Shown here one piece after another: positions 27,801-40,644 of a stretch of DNA of 64,000 nt (the stretch's first letter is position 1; each line of letters opens with the position of its first letter). This stretch comes from Membranipora membranacea (taxonomy: Eukaryota > Bryozoa > Gymnolaemata > Cheilostomatida > Membraniporidae), in contig OU612065.1 of assembly GCA_914767715.1 (NCBI GenBank), forward strand, positions 8,620,001-8,684,000, in the 5' to 3' direction. The notes beneath the pieces are model-generated. The model made no database searches and had not been told where the DNA came from. It worked only from the letters and a program-made list of their open reading frames with translations. Position numbers and translations under genes: made by a program.

Positions 27801-30800
27801 AGGGGTTTCGGAATATGAGCTTAAAACTCAGATTTTGCCCCATATTAATATAAGATGGGGAATTCATTTTAGTGTGGTCTAGTTGTACAATCATATTCAA
27901 CAACAACTCTAAAAACCAATATAATTCATATGCCTTTAATTGCTCTTTAGGCGTCGGCAATCGGACCCGTTGAGGAGGGTTATGGAGCCCTCATACCCTA
28001 AGCTGTTTATGCACAGCTTGTTTCACGCCTTTGAAATGCAACCGAACTGCACAACCAGGTAACGGAAAATCTCAGGATTTGAATCCTCCAAAGTCCCTAA
28101 GTCACAAAGCTACAGGCAGTATTTCCAATCACAATACACTGAAATGTACCTGAAGTGGTGTTGAATGTTAGTCACACATTGTTGATATATGTATGTAGTA
28201 CAGTTTCAAGTGGATTTACAACATAGTATAAAATAATAAAGAAAATTTATTGTGGCCTTCAAGGTTGGGATTTCAATTTGTCTTTTGATATCACATACCT
28301 GCTCATCTATAAATGGCAGATCGTCACATGGTTTCAGTGTGACGCACACTTCAAGGAGAGATGATTTATCTTCCTTCTCATCCACATATTGAGATTCAGT
28401 TTCCTCACTTTTGGCTCGGAGTCGATCTACAATATAAAGATGTATTATCATAGAATTGATGGTCAAGTTTGGGCATCAATTTGCTTTTGTATAATTGTTG
28501 AGTGGAATTTACCGTTTGATTTAAAGATGAGCATAAAATAATATCAGTGGAGCCATCATCCCAACAGCACATAGACTTGACTTTCTTACCCCCTGAGATG
28601 AGTGATTCCGGACTGCTATTGTGGAGGAGACCCATGATGGTGTTTGCATTGCTGTCCAGCTTATCTGCTGCTGCAGGATCATAAACAGGCTGCTTGTTCT
28701 TTAGTTGTGATTGCGATATTGTATCAGACTCGTAAGCTATCTCTTCAAGGATCAGATCTATCAAATATATGTGGTAAGTGTACTAAAGCTGTCCTACGTG
28801 ACTTGACACATGTTGACTTAACTCGCCACTCCTAGCTCCTCTCTGAAACAAATCAGCACTTGACCACTTGCTCTACCTGCTTGTTGTTGCGTATGATTGT
28901 GTATCTTACATTGTTGCTGTACTGCATGGTTGTGCACCTTACATTGTTGCCGTGTATGATTGTGTACCTTACCTTGTTGGGTCTGGTGAGAGGTGGTGGT
29001 AGGACTTGAACAATCTGATTCCTGATCAACATCCTCTCCTCTGTAAACAGATAGAAACAAATAAAATAATATACAATGTCTACATGGGCTAGCCATTGTG
29101 TATGTATATGCTGGTGTGTTGTGTATTAACATACATCTAGTTTGAGTGCTATGGCTAAAGCTCGCTGATAGTGGCACTCCATTTTAAATCACTGGTAGAC
29201 CAAGGAGTACTCCTTGGATAGATGGTGGTTGGGAATAGAGATTCACTTACAGCCATCTGGACCAAAGTTTGAGCACTTTAACCTGATTTAGATAAGCGTG
29301 TTGGTTTTAAAGAAGAGGTAATCTCACGTTTACGTAATGGAAGTTAAATGTTCCTGTCTTGCTTGTCTTTGTATTTTGTGATCATACTGCGCAAAAAATC
29401 TCACACCGTGTTCATTACTACTTACAGTTGTCATTACTATTTTCCACACCATCCTGTATGGTGTGTAGGCATGACTGTATACAATAATGACTGGGTAATA
29501 CCATCATTGATTTTAGTTTATCCTTCACACCACATAAGACAAGAATATTATCTTACAGGATCTTTGCAGTATATTATATCTTAGCCTGTTTCTGATGGCC
29601 ATGCATATCATTATCAGCTTATTAATTTTCCGTCAAATGTGTTTATTAAGTTATTAAGATGAGGTTCTTAAAAGTCTTAATAATAATATTGTACGAGCAC
29701 TCACGAGCTGCCCCCACTACACTCATCATTCTCCCGAGAGTTACAGGCTGTCTTTACCGTCCTCTGAAGGGAATCTAATATCGTTGTGCTGTTAGTGAAA
29801 ACTTTATATGTCAGCAAAAATGTGTTGAGAAAATCTATACTGAGAAACCTCGGGTCTGTCAGCCGCTCAAGTAATTTCATCACTGTTGCATGACGAATCT
29901 ACAACCAGTAATAGCATGATGTGAACTTGGCCTTGGCCCTGGATGAAATGGCCCTGGATACAAAAGCGAAACATGCTCCTAGTTGCAACCAGCACTAACA
30001 GGCACTGAAAACAAATGATTAATTAGAATATTATAACAAAGAATATTTTATATTACATAGAGTTCAAAAAAAGAATTAGTGAGACCTTCGTTCAACGTTG
30101 TTACTATTATCTTGGTACGGATTTCTGCATGGATGGATACAAGTTTCAGTATATACACAACTTACCTGTGGAATTTTACATGAATTATTGACGGTCCTGC
30201 AATACTTTACAGATTTATCGTCAGTGAATGCCTTCGGATCAACTCTACAATAAAAAACTAAATCTATTGATACATAAGATTGTGAAGATATGGATGTATA
30301 AATTATGTTCATTATATCCAACTAGACCAAAAAAAAAACGAAATGAAAATAGTGGCTGCATGGCAAGGCTTAGCTAGACCAATGAAGACCTGGGGTCGAA
30401 TTGTAACATCAACTCTACGAGGATCTGAGATTATGTCATGCACTTCAAAAGATTTTTACATTTAGATTTTTGCTATCAAATCTGCCTATTGCAGGCTTTT
30501 CGTGAGGTAATTCCCAAATTCAATTTGTTTTTCACAATACCCCCCTTGTATGTAGTACATACATTTACATCAGTAATTACATGCAGCAGGAGAATTGGTG
30601 ATCAATAGGAGACCTTATAGGATTACATGTTGATACCAGTAAGTATGAAGGTATGATAATAATGTACCTGACGGATTGTGGTAGTCTGTTACTGCTAGAA
30701 GAATCACTCAATATATCTGTATAGTGTAAATTCTCCATACACTAAAATCATAAATAGCATTTTTTGTAATTTTTTTTAAATGTTACACCTCTGGTGTTAA

Positions 30801-33800
30801 GGTAAACAGACAAGCCAATCCTAGTCTAAGTATGTTCAAGACATGTGCTTGCCAATCCTTACAGAGAAGTTGACTAACTTTTTTATTATTATCAACTTTT
30901 TCAATCTTATGCATCTGTATTACTTTCGGTGACCTGTGACCAAAACACATCATTACATTTCTGAGCCGCTTGGTGCTACCACCTATAGGGATTTCTTACT
31001 TAGCAAGGAAAAGCTATATATCCTTCCTGAATGCTTGTTGCATTAATGGCAGAAAAATGGTTATTAATCAGTCCAACTTTCTAACTGGAGAGATTAAACC
31101 TTATAAAACCTTTTAGAACCTTATAAAACCTTATAAAACCTTACAATACCTAGCTACTATAGTGTCTGAGAGATAAAACCTTACAATACCTGGCTTATAT
31201 CACTGCACCACGCTGACTTTTCTTGTAGTGTAGATGCGACGAACGTGAGAGACAAAGACGGCATCTCCTTCTCTTTGGCCTGTACTATTATTCTGAAGGC
31301 GTTGTTGCAAGGTTGGGAGTTAGTGTGGGAGAGTTTGTTATTATTCCCGTTCTCATTTGAAGCTGAATTCGCTAAAATAAAATCAGTTGCTTTTTCAGAA
31401 ATATTGAAGAAAATTTCTTAGTACAATATCCATGGGGATACTACCAACAAAGATATCCAAAATCTATCGGAACAGGTGTATCTTCCGTGGACACTTAATT
31501 TTGCTTTCAGAGGATCAAATCAGATGAGGCCGTGATCACAGTACAATATGTTGTCTGGACTAGCTTCACACTTACCTTCATCTTCATATAGCTGAACATC
31601 AGCTGCACTAGTATCTTCTATCAGCATACACTGTGCTAGTGGTATCTTACCATAGTTCTGAAAATATATAAAATAACACTGATAACCAACTGTAACCAGA
31701 TCAAACTTTGAACAACCGGATTTACCAAAATAAATTGTGCGTCAACCTAATGGAATCTTTAAAGGTAAAAGTGCTAACCATATGTGGGATGTGCTTCGGC
31801 ACACCGCTGATGAAGAGATCAAGAAACTTGTACTGAGATTGAGAGTGAGAAGCCACCGATAAGCAGGTATCTTCTCCATCATATACTTTCTCCCAAAAGG
31901 ATGTCGGAGTATCCGAGAGTTAGATAGTTTAAAAGAAACCTGACACAATTACACCTAAGTCAATAGATCCATCCCGATTTATTTCACATAGAGAATAGTA
32001 GTATCATATTTACCTTAGCTAGGTGGAGACGACCATTAGAGAGACGAGTAGCTATCAGTAGATGGTGAGTGAAGAGGAACACCTTCCGAGGAACCTCCTT
32101 CTCCTTGAATGTGGAACTAAAATTACCCAGACGTAACCCTCCGTACTTCTTCTCATTACCCACTTGTAGAAGCATACCTGCCAGATAGATGTAAAATGAC
32201 AAGTATAGTGCTAGTTCTCACTATTATTGTTTCAATCAGAACAGTAGATGAAGGTACCAATCTATTTTTTTCTTCTGTCAATGATTTACAAGACAACCAA
32301 CTGCAAGGGGGGGGCTTTTAGGGGGGCAACTGAAACGCCATATCCGGGTTTACACTCGTTAAGTTACAAATAAGTGTTTGTAATTTAACATAAATGTTTT
32401 CTACATCGTTTGTTAACTTTATTGGCTGCCTTTAGATTGCCATCTGATCAGAAGAGGTATACACCCCAGGGTGCTGGGGGCTGGAGCAATCACCCTTGAA
32501 TGCTCCCCCAATGGGATTCGAACCCACAACTCTTACGACGCCACTCGACTGGCAGTGAATAGCAAGAACGCTTGCCGATTGCGCCATCCCACCGTCCCCA
32601 AAAAAAATAATTGGGTGTGCTCGCGCTAATCTCAGGTAGAAACAGGGATCTTTAAGTTCTTAAGACTACATGAAAACCCATAGTATCGATAATCTAGTGA
32701 TAGTGTTCTGTTACCCTACCTTGCCTGACAAACACTTGGGATGTATCAAGTAATATGTCACATCCCTCTATAATCATTCTCTCTATTGATAAATTCCTTC
32801 TGATGTTTTCTGTCTCACTCACTTCGTCATGCATGACCTTCAATGAAATTACAGATCTGTCTCAATCTAAATCAGAAGGTTGGCATCCTCCAGCACAATA
32901 TATTTATTGGCATAAGATGAAAATAAAACTATAACGCAGCATCGGACTGATTAGATCTGACAATCTATGATACAGTAACCTGTCGACGGCAGCATGTTTA
33001 ATAACAAATAAAGAAGGAAAATGGAAAAACGGTCACCGTTTCATTCACCGAAGTATTTTTCTGTGACAGAACTAAGATCCAAGTGTATCGAATTAAACTT
33101 GTCCTGGATTCTTACCATTGTACAATACTATGTACAATGTACTGTTTTTATAATAGGCATATTCAAGGGAAGAACTTAAACCAACTCCTTGATTCACAAC
33201 ACAAAAGTCCTTAACATACCATGGATAGTTCCTCGAGTTTACTCTTTGCATATTCCAGCTTCTTCCGTTCCACATGTTCATAAGGGGTGTGAGCCAGAAG
33301 TTCATGTAATGCCAAAATATATTTTGGTATCTACAATGAATTAAACATGAATCAGCAGGTCACAGAATCCTTATGTCACCTTGCTTAAGACTTGTTTCAA
33401 AGCATACATAGGAAAATATCAGTATAATAATAATATAATAACTTGTGATCTGACTTCTAGGTTAACATTTATGCATTGGAACTAGGTTAACTGAAACTGA
33501 TAACTTAGTGTGCTGATCGAACATAACTGGCTGGCACCACTCCGCACAACTGCGGTGCCTCATGTATCTTTGATTTATATCAGCGAGTCAAATACGATTT
33601 CTAGTGCTGGTTAGATCTCGTTACTTTAGCCGCACATCTCACTGCCGTCAAAACTGAATGTTACAAGTTCACCATCTGCCACCTTCGTGATGTTACTGGA
33701 TTGATAATAAATCCAATATTAATAACATCCCATAACAGACACACTCATGTATAGCACAGTAAAGTACAGTATAAGATACTCAAACCTTCAAACTGAGTAA

Positions 33801-36800
33801 GTTACAAACGGACAAAATTCCCTATGTGTCTAAGAGTTCCTAAAACAAAGCAGACTGATAACAGGTAGTTACTTTAGGAGTTTTCTGCGATGCCTCTGGC
33901 GATATTCTTGAACTTTTCAGGCTGAACCATCTCCTGAAGCGATCTGAAGAAAACCTGTTGCTGCGATGTTGAGAGGAAGACATCAAACACAGATTACTAA
34001 ACCAGGTAGCAATCAACGCAACAGCTTCAGCGACTTCAGCATCAGCATTTGGCTCAACAGTAATAAACCATCAACTTTCTCAGGTTATACATTCCCAGGC
34101 ACTGATAGGCTTCAATCACCATTGGTCGTGTGAAAAATTCCGCGTTCCAACAACCAGTTTGGCTTTATAGAAAGTTCCACATTATTATATTGATCAGTAA
34201 CAATCATATTAAGTAGAGTCACAAAGATCCCCATGTTAGTCAGTAGAAAGAGGAAAAATACAGAGTTTTTACACCTAAAGAACTCATTTTTTCTTGAGCA
34301 ATGTGACAAGGCTCAGTTATTTAATAACCCAGTACTGTGTTATAACTGGTAAAATTTACTAGCTTTTTCCTGGCCTATGAGCCTCACATTTTGTAGTTAT
34401 CTTATCTTACCTTAAGCATTATCCTGTACCACGGCGCACCTTATAGTGAGTTTATGCAAATTTACTTATCTCGTCAGTTCGCGGGTTTTTCTCATCCCAT
34501 TCATTCTAGACAACTGAAGTGACAAGTCGTCTTTTCACAATTCCCACCCTCCCGCCCTAAAATACTACCTTATGTTACTATATTTCTCAGTGTGTGAAAG
34601 GTGACTTGGGTGCATGTGTGGTTGGTGCTAAATTTTCTGCCTTTTCAAAAATATCGAGGCCGAATTTCCTCCTATAAAGTTCTTGCCCTGCCCATGCTGT
34701 TCTTCAGCAACTTACTGTACTTACTTTAATGTTTATTTCTAACTTATTGGGGGTTAACCAGGAAATGGCGTATTAGTCGCCCCCCTCCTAGAGGGGAACC
34801 CCCAGCTATCTTGTTAATCATTGAGGTAAGAAAAAAATGTATTTTAAGCACCATTGATGTGACTTTCATTGGTACATGATAGCGTATAAATAGCTTGACA
34901 AACGCCATAAAAATATAATAAACTTTATAATAATGTTAGTAGGTTTATGACAAGAAACTGGCAAAACAAGGCTTAATTGTTCTGTCTTGATTGTTCAAAC
35001 CTAGTCGGTAAAGGGTGGGTATTGTGGAGCGGCCCTCACTTTTATCTATCTGAAGAACCAAGATCAGTTAGTGAGGCGTGTTATAGAAAACAATCCTGTA
35101 AGTCCACGTGAATGTTCATCAATAAGTTCGATGAAAGTAAATTCCATATTGGGCATCCAAGTCAGCCAAGGTAGACAAGATAAAACAGAAATGTGAACGG
35201 AATCCAATTATCTAAACTGCATAGCTGCTGGCTGGCTTAAGCACAGCAAGAATTATATCTAGAATTCTAAGAGATTATTTTTCGCAGGGTTTTGTAACAA
35301 ACTGAAACCAACTAACTTATCTGTTATTACAGTAAACATGATACTGTGGAGAGTTAAACTTTAACGTTGTAAACTAATTATCCATTTATTTCACACCTGC
35401 AGTAGTCTCGATTAAATTTATGCGTCAGGGTGCCTCGATGGTACAAGCCTAGTCGTTCCAGGGTTTGCATAGCTGCCCGGCCCACACTTTTTTCTTTCAG
35501 AAGCAGGTACATTACATACAGAGTGATGCACAATATAGGCGTGTAATCAATGCTGTTAGTCAACCTGAATGTCATCAATAAGTTCGGTGAAAATAAATTC
35601 CATGTTTGGACATAAAAGGCAGCCAAGGTAAAACATATACGTCATATATATCATATTTACTGAGTCAACAGAGCTGGTACCTTAGGCAGCAGGAGCTAAA
35701 TCATGTTCTCAGGGTGTTAGGTGATGTCACCTAGGAGTCACAGATCATCTCTTTCCCTGGATTCACCGCTACTCGGTCACAGGTCAACTGTTGGCAAATT
35801 TAACCGCACTACTAATAGTTATCTTAGTGAAAACCGCAACATTTATTTAGTTCTTAGCTTACCTAAATATTGGATATTGAATTTCATGCTTTCGTAGATA
35901 GTATTGACCAGCACACACACTCCTGGTCTACATAGTATACACACTCACCTGGTGCATAGGATAAGTGAGAAACGTCTCTAGCACCCTATTCTCACAGGAA
36001 GGTTTCTCCTCGAAGCGCTTGAGTAGATGATTAAACTCTGGTTTCTGTTTATACTCAGCCAATACTTGGAGACTATAATGGTGATTTCTAACATACTCCT
36101 GATATATACCCAGCATCGGCAACAACATGTCGAACAAGTCTCCTGTGTTGAATAAAAACCGCTTATATCTATATATACTGATATAAAAAAGTACATGTAA
36201 AAGTACAATATATGACAAGAAATGAAAACTGCTTTACTATTTTTTCTACAACTTGAGTTTGTATCTCTGTCTTTTTCATACCAAATTGGTTTTGAAAACA
36301 TCCCTATGGTGGCTGGGTTCCATAAAGTGTATCTATCTGCACACCTGGGTTGGGAATTTAGTTTGCTAAAATTATTACCTGCTATAGACCACTCACTCAC
36401 CGATAACTAGTGTTGGCCAGTTGTCCATTCGTGCAGTCAAACCTTTCAGGAATATCTGATGCAGGAACAGTACTGTTTCACTGTAATTACAAATCAGAAT
36501 GGGAATTTCTAATTGCTTTTTCTATCCAAGCTTGGGATATCTAATTTTTTTCTGACCAGACAAAGGTCACTACATGCTCAGGGTTTCAGGCACAAATCAA
36601 CCAGGCTTCAGCTTTTGTGAGGATGACTGGATTCCAAATGTAAATAGGTTTATGATTTAGTTAGAATACCTGTTCAGGAAGATAGAGTTGACATCGCCAT
36701 GAGTTATGATGGGCTTTTTTGAGCTGGCAGCCATCCTCAAAGGCCTGAGGAAACATGTGACTAGAATAGACAGGTTCTTTACATAGTCTTCCTCGTCCTC

Positions 36801-39800
36801 TACCATTCCTGTCAATAAGATTGTGTACTTAAATAAGTATTCTAGCCATTATAACTGCCAGAGCCTCAAATTATAAAGATTATAACAAATATTTTATTGG
36901 TTGAGGAGTTGTGTGCTCTCCTTGATGTTGGGCAAACAACACCTGTCCAGTATGACGTACCACTGTGAAACCAGGGAGTTTGGTCCCAAACTCCCTGGTT
37001 TCACAGTGGTATGTGTGGCACAGTAGTAGTGAAACGGCATTAATAGTTTCACAATCAAAACATATTAAAGTACAAAACCTAACATCTTTTGACTAAGATT
37101 CAGAAAAACTAACAAGTTCCCATCTAACATAGGTTTGATTCTCAACAGTTAGCTTATATTGCACCGTATGTAGCAAAACAACCCACCAAATACCACACTA
37201 TTCCTAGTTCTCATACTCTCAGCATGCGGTGACTTTATATACAACTCTACTATTTGTTTCCATCGTCGCCGACATAACCATCCTCTGAAAAAGCTTTGCA
37301 CCTGCCAAACAAAAAATATCAGTAGAATTGTCTCATGAAACATGCTCAGGTAAACATCTTCCACGCCGAGATCCTACACTGTGTGGTAAGTAGTATGTGC
37401 TTGGTTTTGTGGGATGCAATGCATCAAGTCTTTCTGTCAAGGTCTTAGACAATAAATCATTAATAATATGTGAGCCATTTGTTTCCAGAGAAGTACACGT
37501 GTAAAGTATGCCTCATCTGAGGGAGATTTACCAAGTAAGGATCTTTATCACAACAGCAGGGCATTATACAGGAGGGTTTGAGGTGAACCAGCTCCAAAAA
37601 GGTAACATAAAGGGGATCATGCTCAATTTAACCATTATTTTAGTTCAAAGGTATTTGTACATTCTACTCATCTACACATCTATCAACGGTGTCGTATCAA
37701 AGCCCTATTTTCCTGTGGATTATTCCAGGAAATCTGTTATTTGACATAAGTGTTAAATCAATTGATGCTCTTGATGAGGCTCCCATGACAAAAAGTTTTG
37801 CCAGAAATTATATAAAATAATAATGGAACATATTATACATTGTGATGCCTTATAAAACGGACACAGGAATATGATAGTTTATATCTTTACAGTAGCTAGA
37901 TCAGAAACATAACTAGTATTCCTGCGGTCTTTTTACAACTCACTGTTGGGTTTTCCAACAAATCTATCTTTAATGGCAGAGATAAACAGATAATACATGC
38001 AATCAAGAATGGGAAGTAAAGGAATATTCACTATTGTTTTCCATCACAAATCTGGAATTCCTCAGGCTGTTGTCTGCAGCCACAGCTTAAAAATGAATAC
38101 ACTGCACAGATTGTAAAGTCATAGAAACTTATAAGCTGAAAGTCAATTTAAAGCTAACCATACTTGCTGTATAATAATGGGACAATCAATTTTTTCTGCA
38201 GCAGATGATGTTTCAGATAATTGTCTTTGAAAAGGAGTTAAAATGACTGCCTCCCCTGTCGCTGTAATTTCCAGCTCATTGTAAATGATATGATAGTAGG
38301 CCGAAAGAAAATGACCAATGAGCAAGTCGCAGTGCTGTATATACATATTTATGCTGTGAGTGGCAGCTCAGAAAAATGGCATGATATTGATAGGGATCAC
38401 AAGAGAGAGAAGTAAAAATCTAATCAGAGTGTAATATTAATTTTATGTAATATTGAAGATGATTTAGATAACTTTGACCAGTTTGGTCACTTTGCTGTTA
38501 GCTCACACCATCACAAAAGAAGGCAATTCCAAACAAAGTAAATTTAGTAGCGATTGGGATCTAGATTTCAATTTTGGATCGTAGCACTACAAGGTTATAT
38601 ATAAGTCACAGACAGCATACAGACAGGAATAATAATGAAACATGAACACTACACAATGATAACTAGACTGATTGAGGGTGTTTTATAGGAGTGAGACTAA
38701 TATACTATCAATCACAGTTAATACTTAATCACACTCTGCAGATCAAAGTGAGATGACCCTCCCCTTATCATTGATGTCGATTTGACAAGACACAATGTAG
38801 TAAACCCCAGGCTCATCTCACTTAAACTGTGCAAAAAATCACACCGCTGTTACCTTTGCTATCATTTCCTCGGTGATAGGCTTTTCATCCACATGTGGAT
38901 CAGCCTACTCAAAATAATGTGCATCAAGCCTTATATTAAAGCAAGAGAGAAAAGAAAAAGAGACTGGTTCCATTTCCTTGGGAGAATAAGACACAATGAC
39001 AAGTGATAGTATAGAATGTGTAAATAACTGTTAGTCCAAGACCCAAAAGTTTAAATTTAAAGGGTGTGGTGGGGTAACCAAACAGGCCAAATATGGCACT
39101 ACCTAAAGACGTGATCTCACTTCAAGTTCAGGTTCTCGGTTCAGGGGTAATACAGATGTCTATGGAAATATATTACAGTACCAACTGACAGTTACTATCT
39201 GAGCACTCAAAGTTAACAGACTTTGGACAGTTTCATATATGGAAAGCTACTAAACAAAGTTATGTTTCAAGTCATGGACACTATTTTCTTACCTTTTTCA
39301 CTTTCCTGATTTCTGCTGTTTCTTCGTCTTTCTGTTTGTTGTAAACTTCTGCTTTGTGTTTACGAAGCTATTAACCAATACATTATAGTAATATTATAAC
39401 TGTTTAGGTCAAACCAGGGAGAATGGACCATTCTCCCTGATCAAACACACAAAGATACAAAGCTTTAATTTATTTTCACAGTGTCAAATCTTTCAGTTAT
39501 CCTCTCTCTTTTCATGGGGAAACAACTCCTGTCAGAAGGTGATATTCATCAGGAATGAATGACCTGGGCGTTTGATTAAATTAGTTCAAATCTCTCAAAA
39601 TGAAATGCACACAATACATAGTAATTGATAATTCTTTACCTCAGCCTTCAGTTTCTTCACTTCATCGTTCAAATCTTCAATCTGTCTTATATTCTGCCAT
39701 TTAGCTTGGGTCTCAGCCTCAAGTATATGCAGAACATGTAGATGCTTCTGTTCTAGCTGCTCCCTGTCTTCTTGCAGCTTACTGAATCTGGGAAATTGTG

Positions 39801-40612
39801 AAGATGGCAATCAATATAATGAATCATTACTATCCTATTGGTGGCAATTTTTGATGGTAATACATGATGCATTATGTGTGTGTCATAGACAACTCCTTGG
39901 TTTGACTTGACATATGACTTTAGACATCAAAATGCTTTGTTTTTCTCAACAGAATAAGTGTGATTATATTTTCAGCTTAGCATGCTGAGACACCAAGAGC
40001 ACTATGCAGGTGCTCTTATTTGACAGGAGTTAGATAATCATAATGATGAGAAGCCAGTGAGACATTCTCCTGTCTCTATATTATGACTAATGCTGAATTA
40101 AGAGTTTCCTCGGCATTATTGGAATATAATAAGGGTGAAAAATCAACTCTGGAAAGTCCTCCCTGATCTTATTATTTCCAATCCATGGCAATTATTGAGG
40201 CCTGCAGTTTAGCAACTCCTCAAAATGAGGGAATGAGTCAATGAGTTGCAGGTTCTTCACTGGTTCAATGTCGATTGTCTTTTAACCCATTTGTATATAA
40301 AAGCTGGAAAAGATGTTAAATTTTGCCCTTTATTATGAGTGTATTTCGTATCTTCTCCATAATTTTAACAATAATTCTTTGGCAAAAGCAATTTGATAAA
40401 AACCGGAAAAGCTTGCTTAGTTATTCTAAAAGTGTCGGTGTGAAGTAACTGGCTTTTGAAAATCAGTTTGTTTGTAGCGAACAGAGAACTCAAATAAATT
40501 ATGTATGCTTCGGTCAAGAAACAAATACTGTGTACTCTGAATGAAGACTTTATTGATTAATTAGCTTTGAGTTCAACATGCTATCTTATGGACTCAGGTA
40601 AACTACCAGTAT

Positions 40613-40644
<32 letters not shown>

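Noticed and set aside
27955-28120. Possible SINE (GGCGTCGGCAATCGG and GGATTTGAATCC)
   Set aside because: The two boxes point in inconsistent directions and match the consensus poorly.
31742-31948. Open frame on the minus strand in a RasGRF intron; another frame there reads [20 protein letters not shown]
   Set aside because: It looks protein-like over about 60 residues, but I recognise no family, and the flanking exons (PH2) join in phase without it. Perhaps a fossil of a mobile element.
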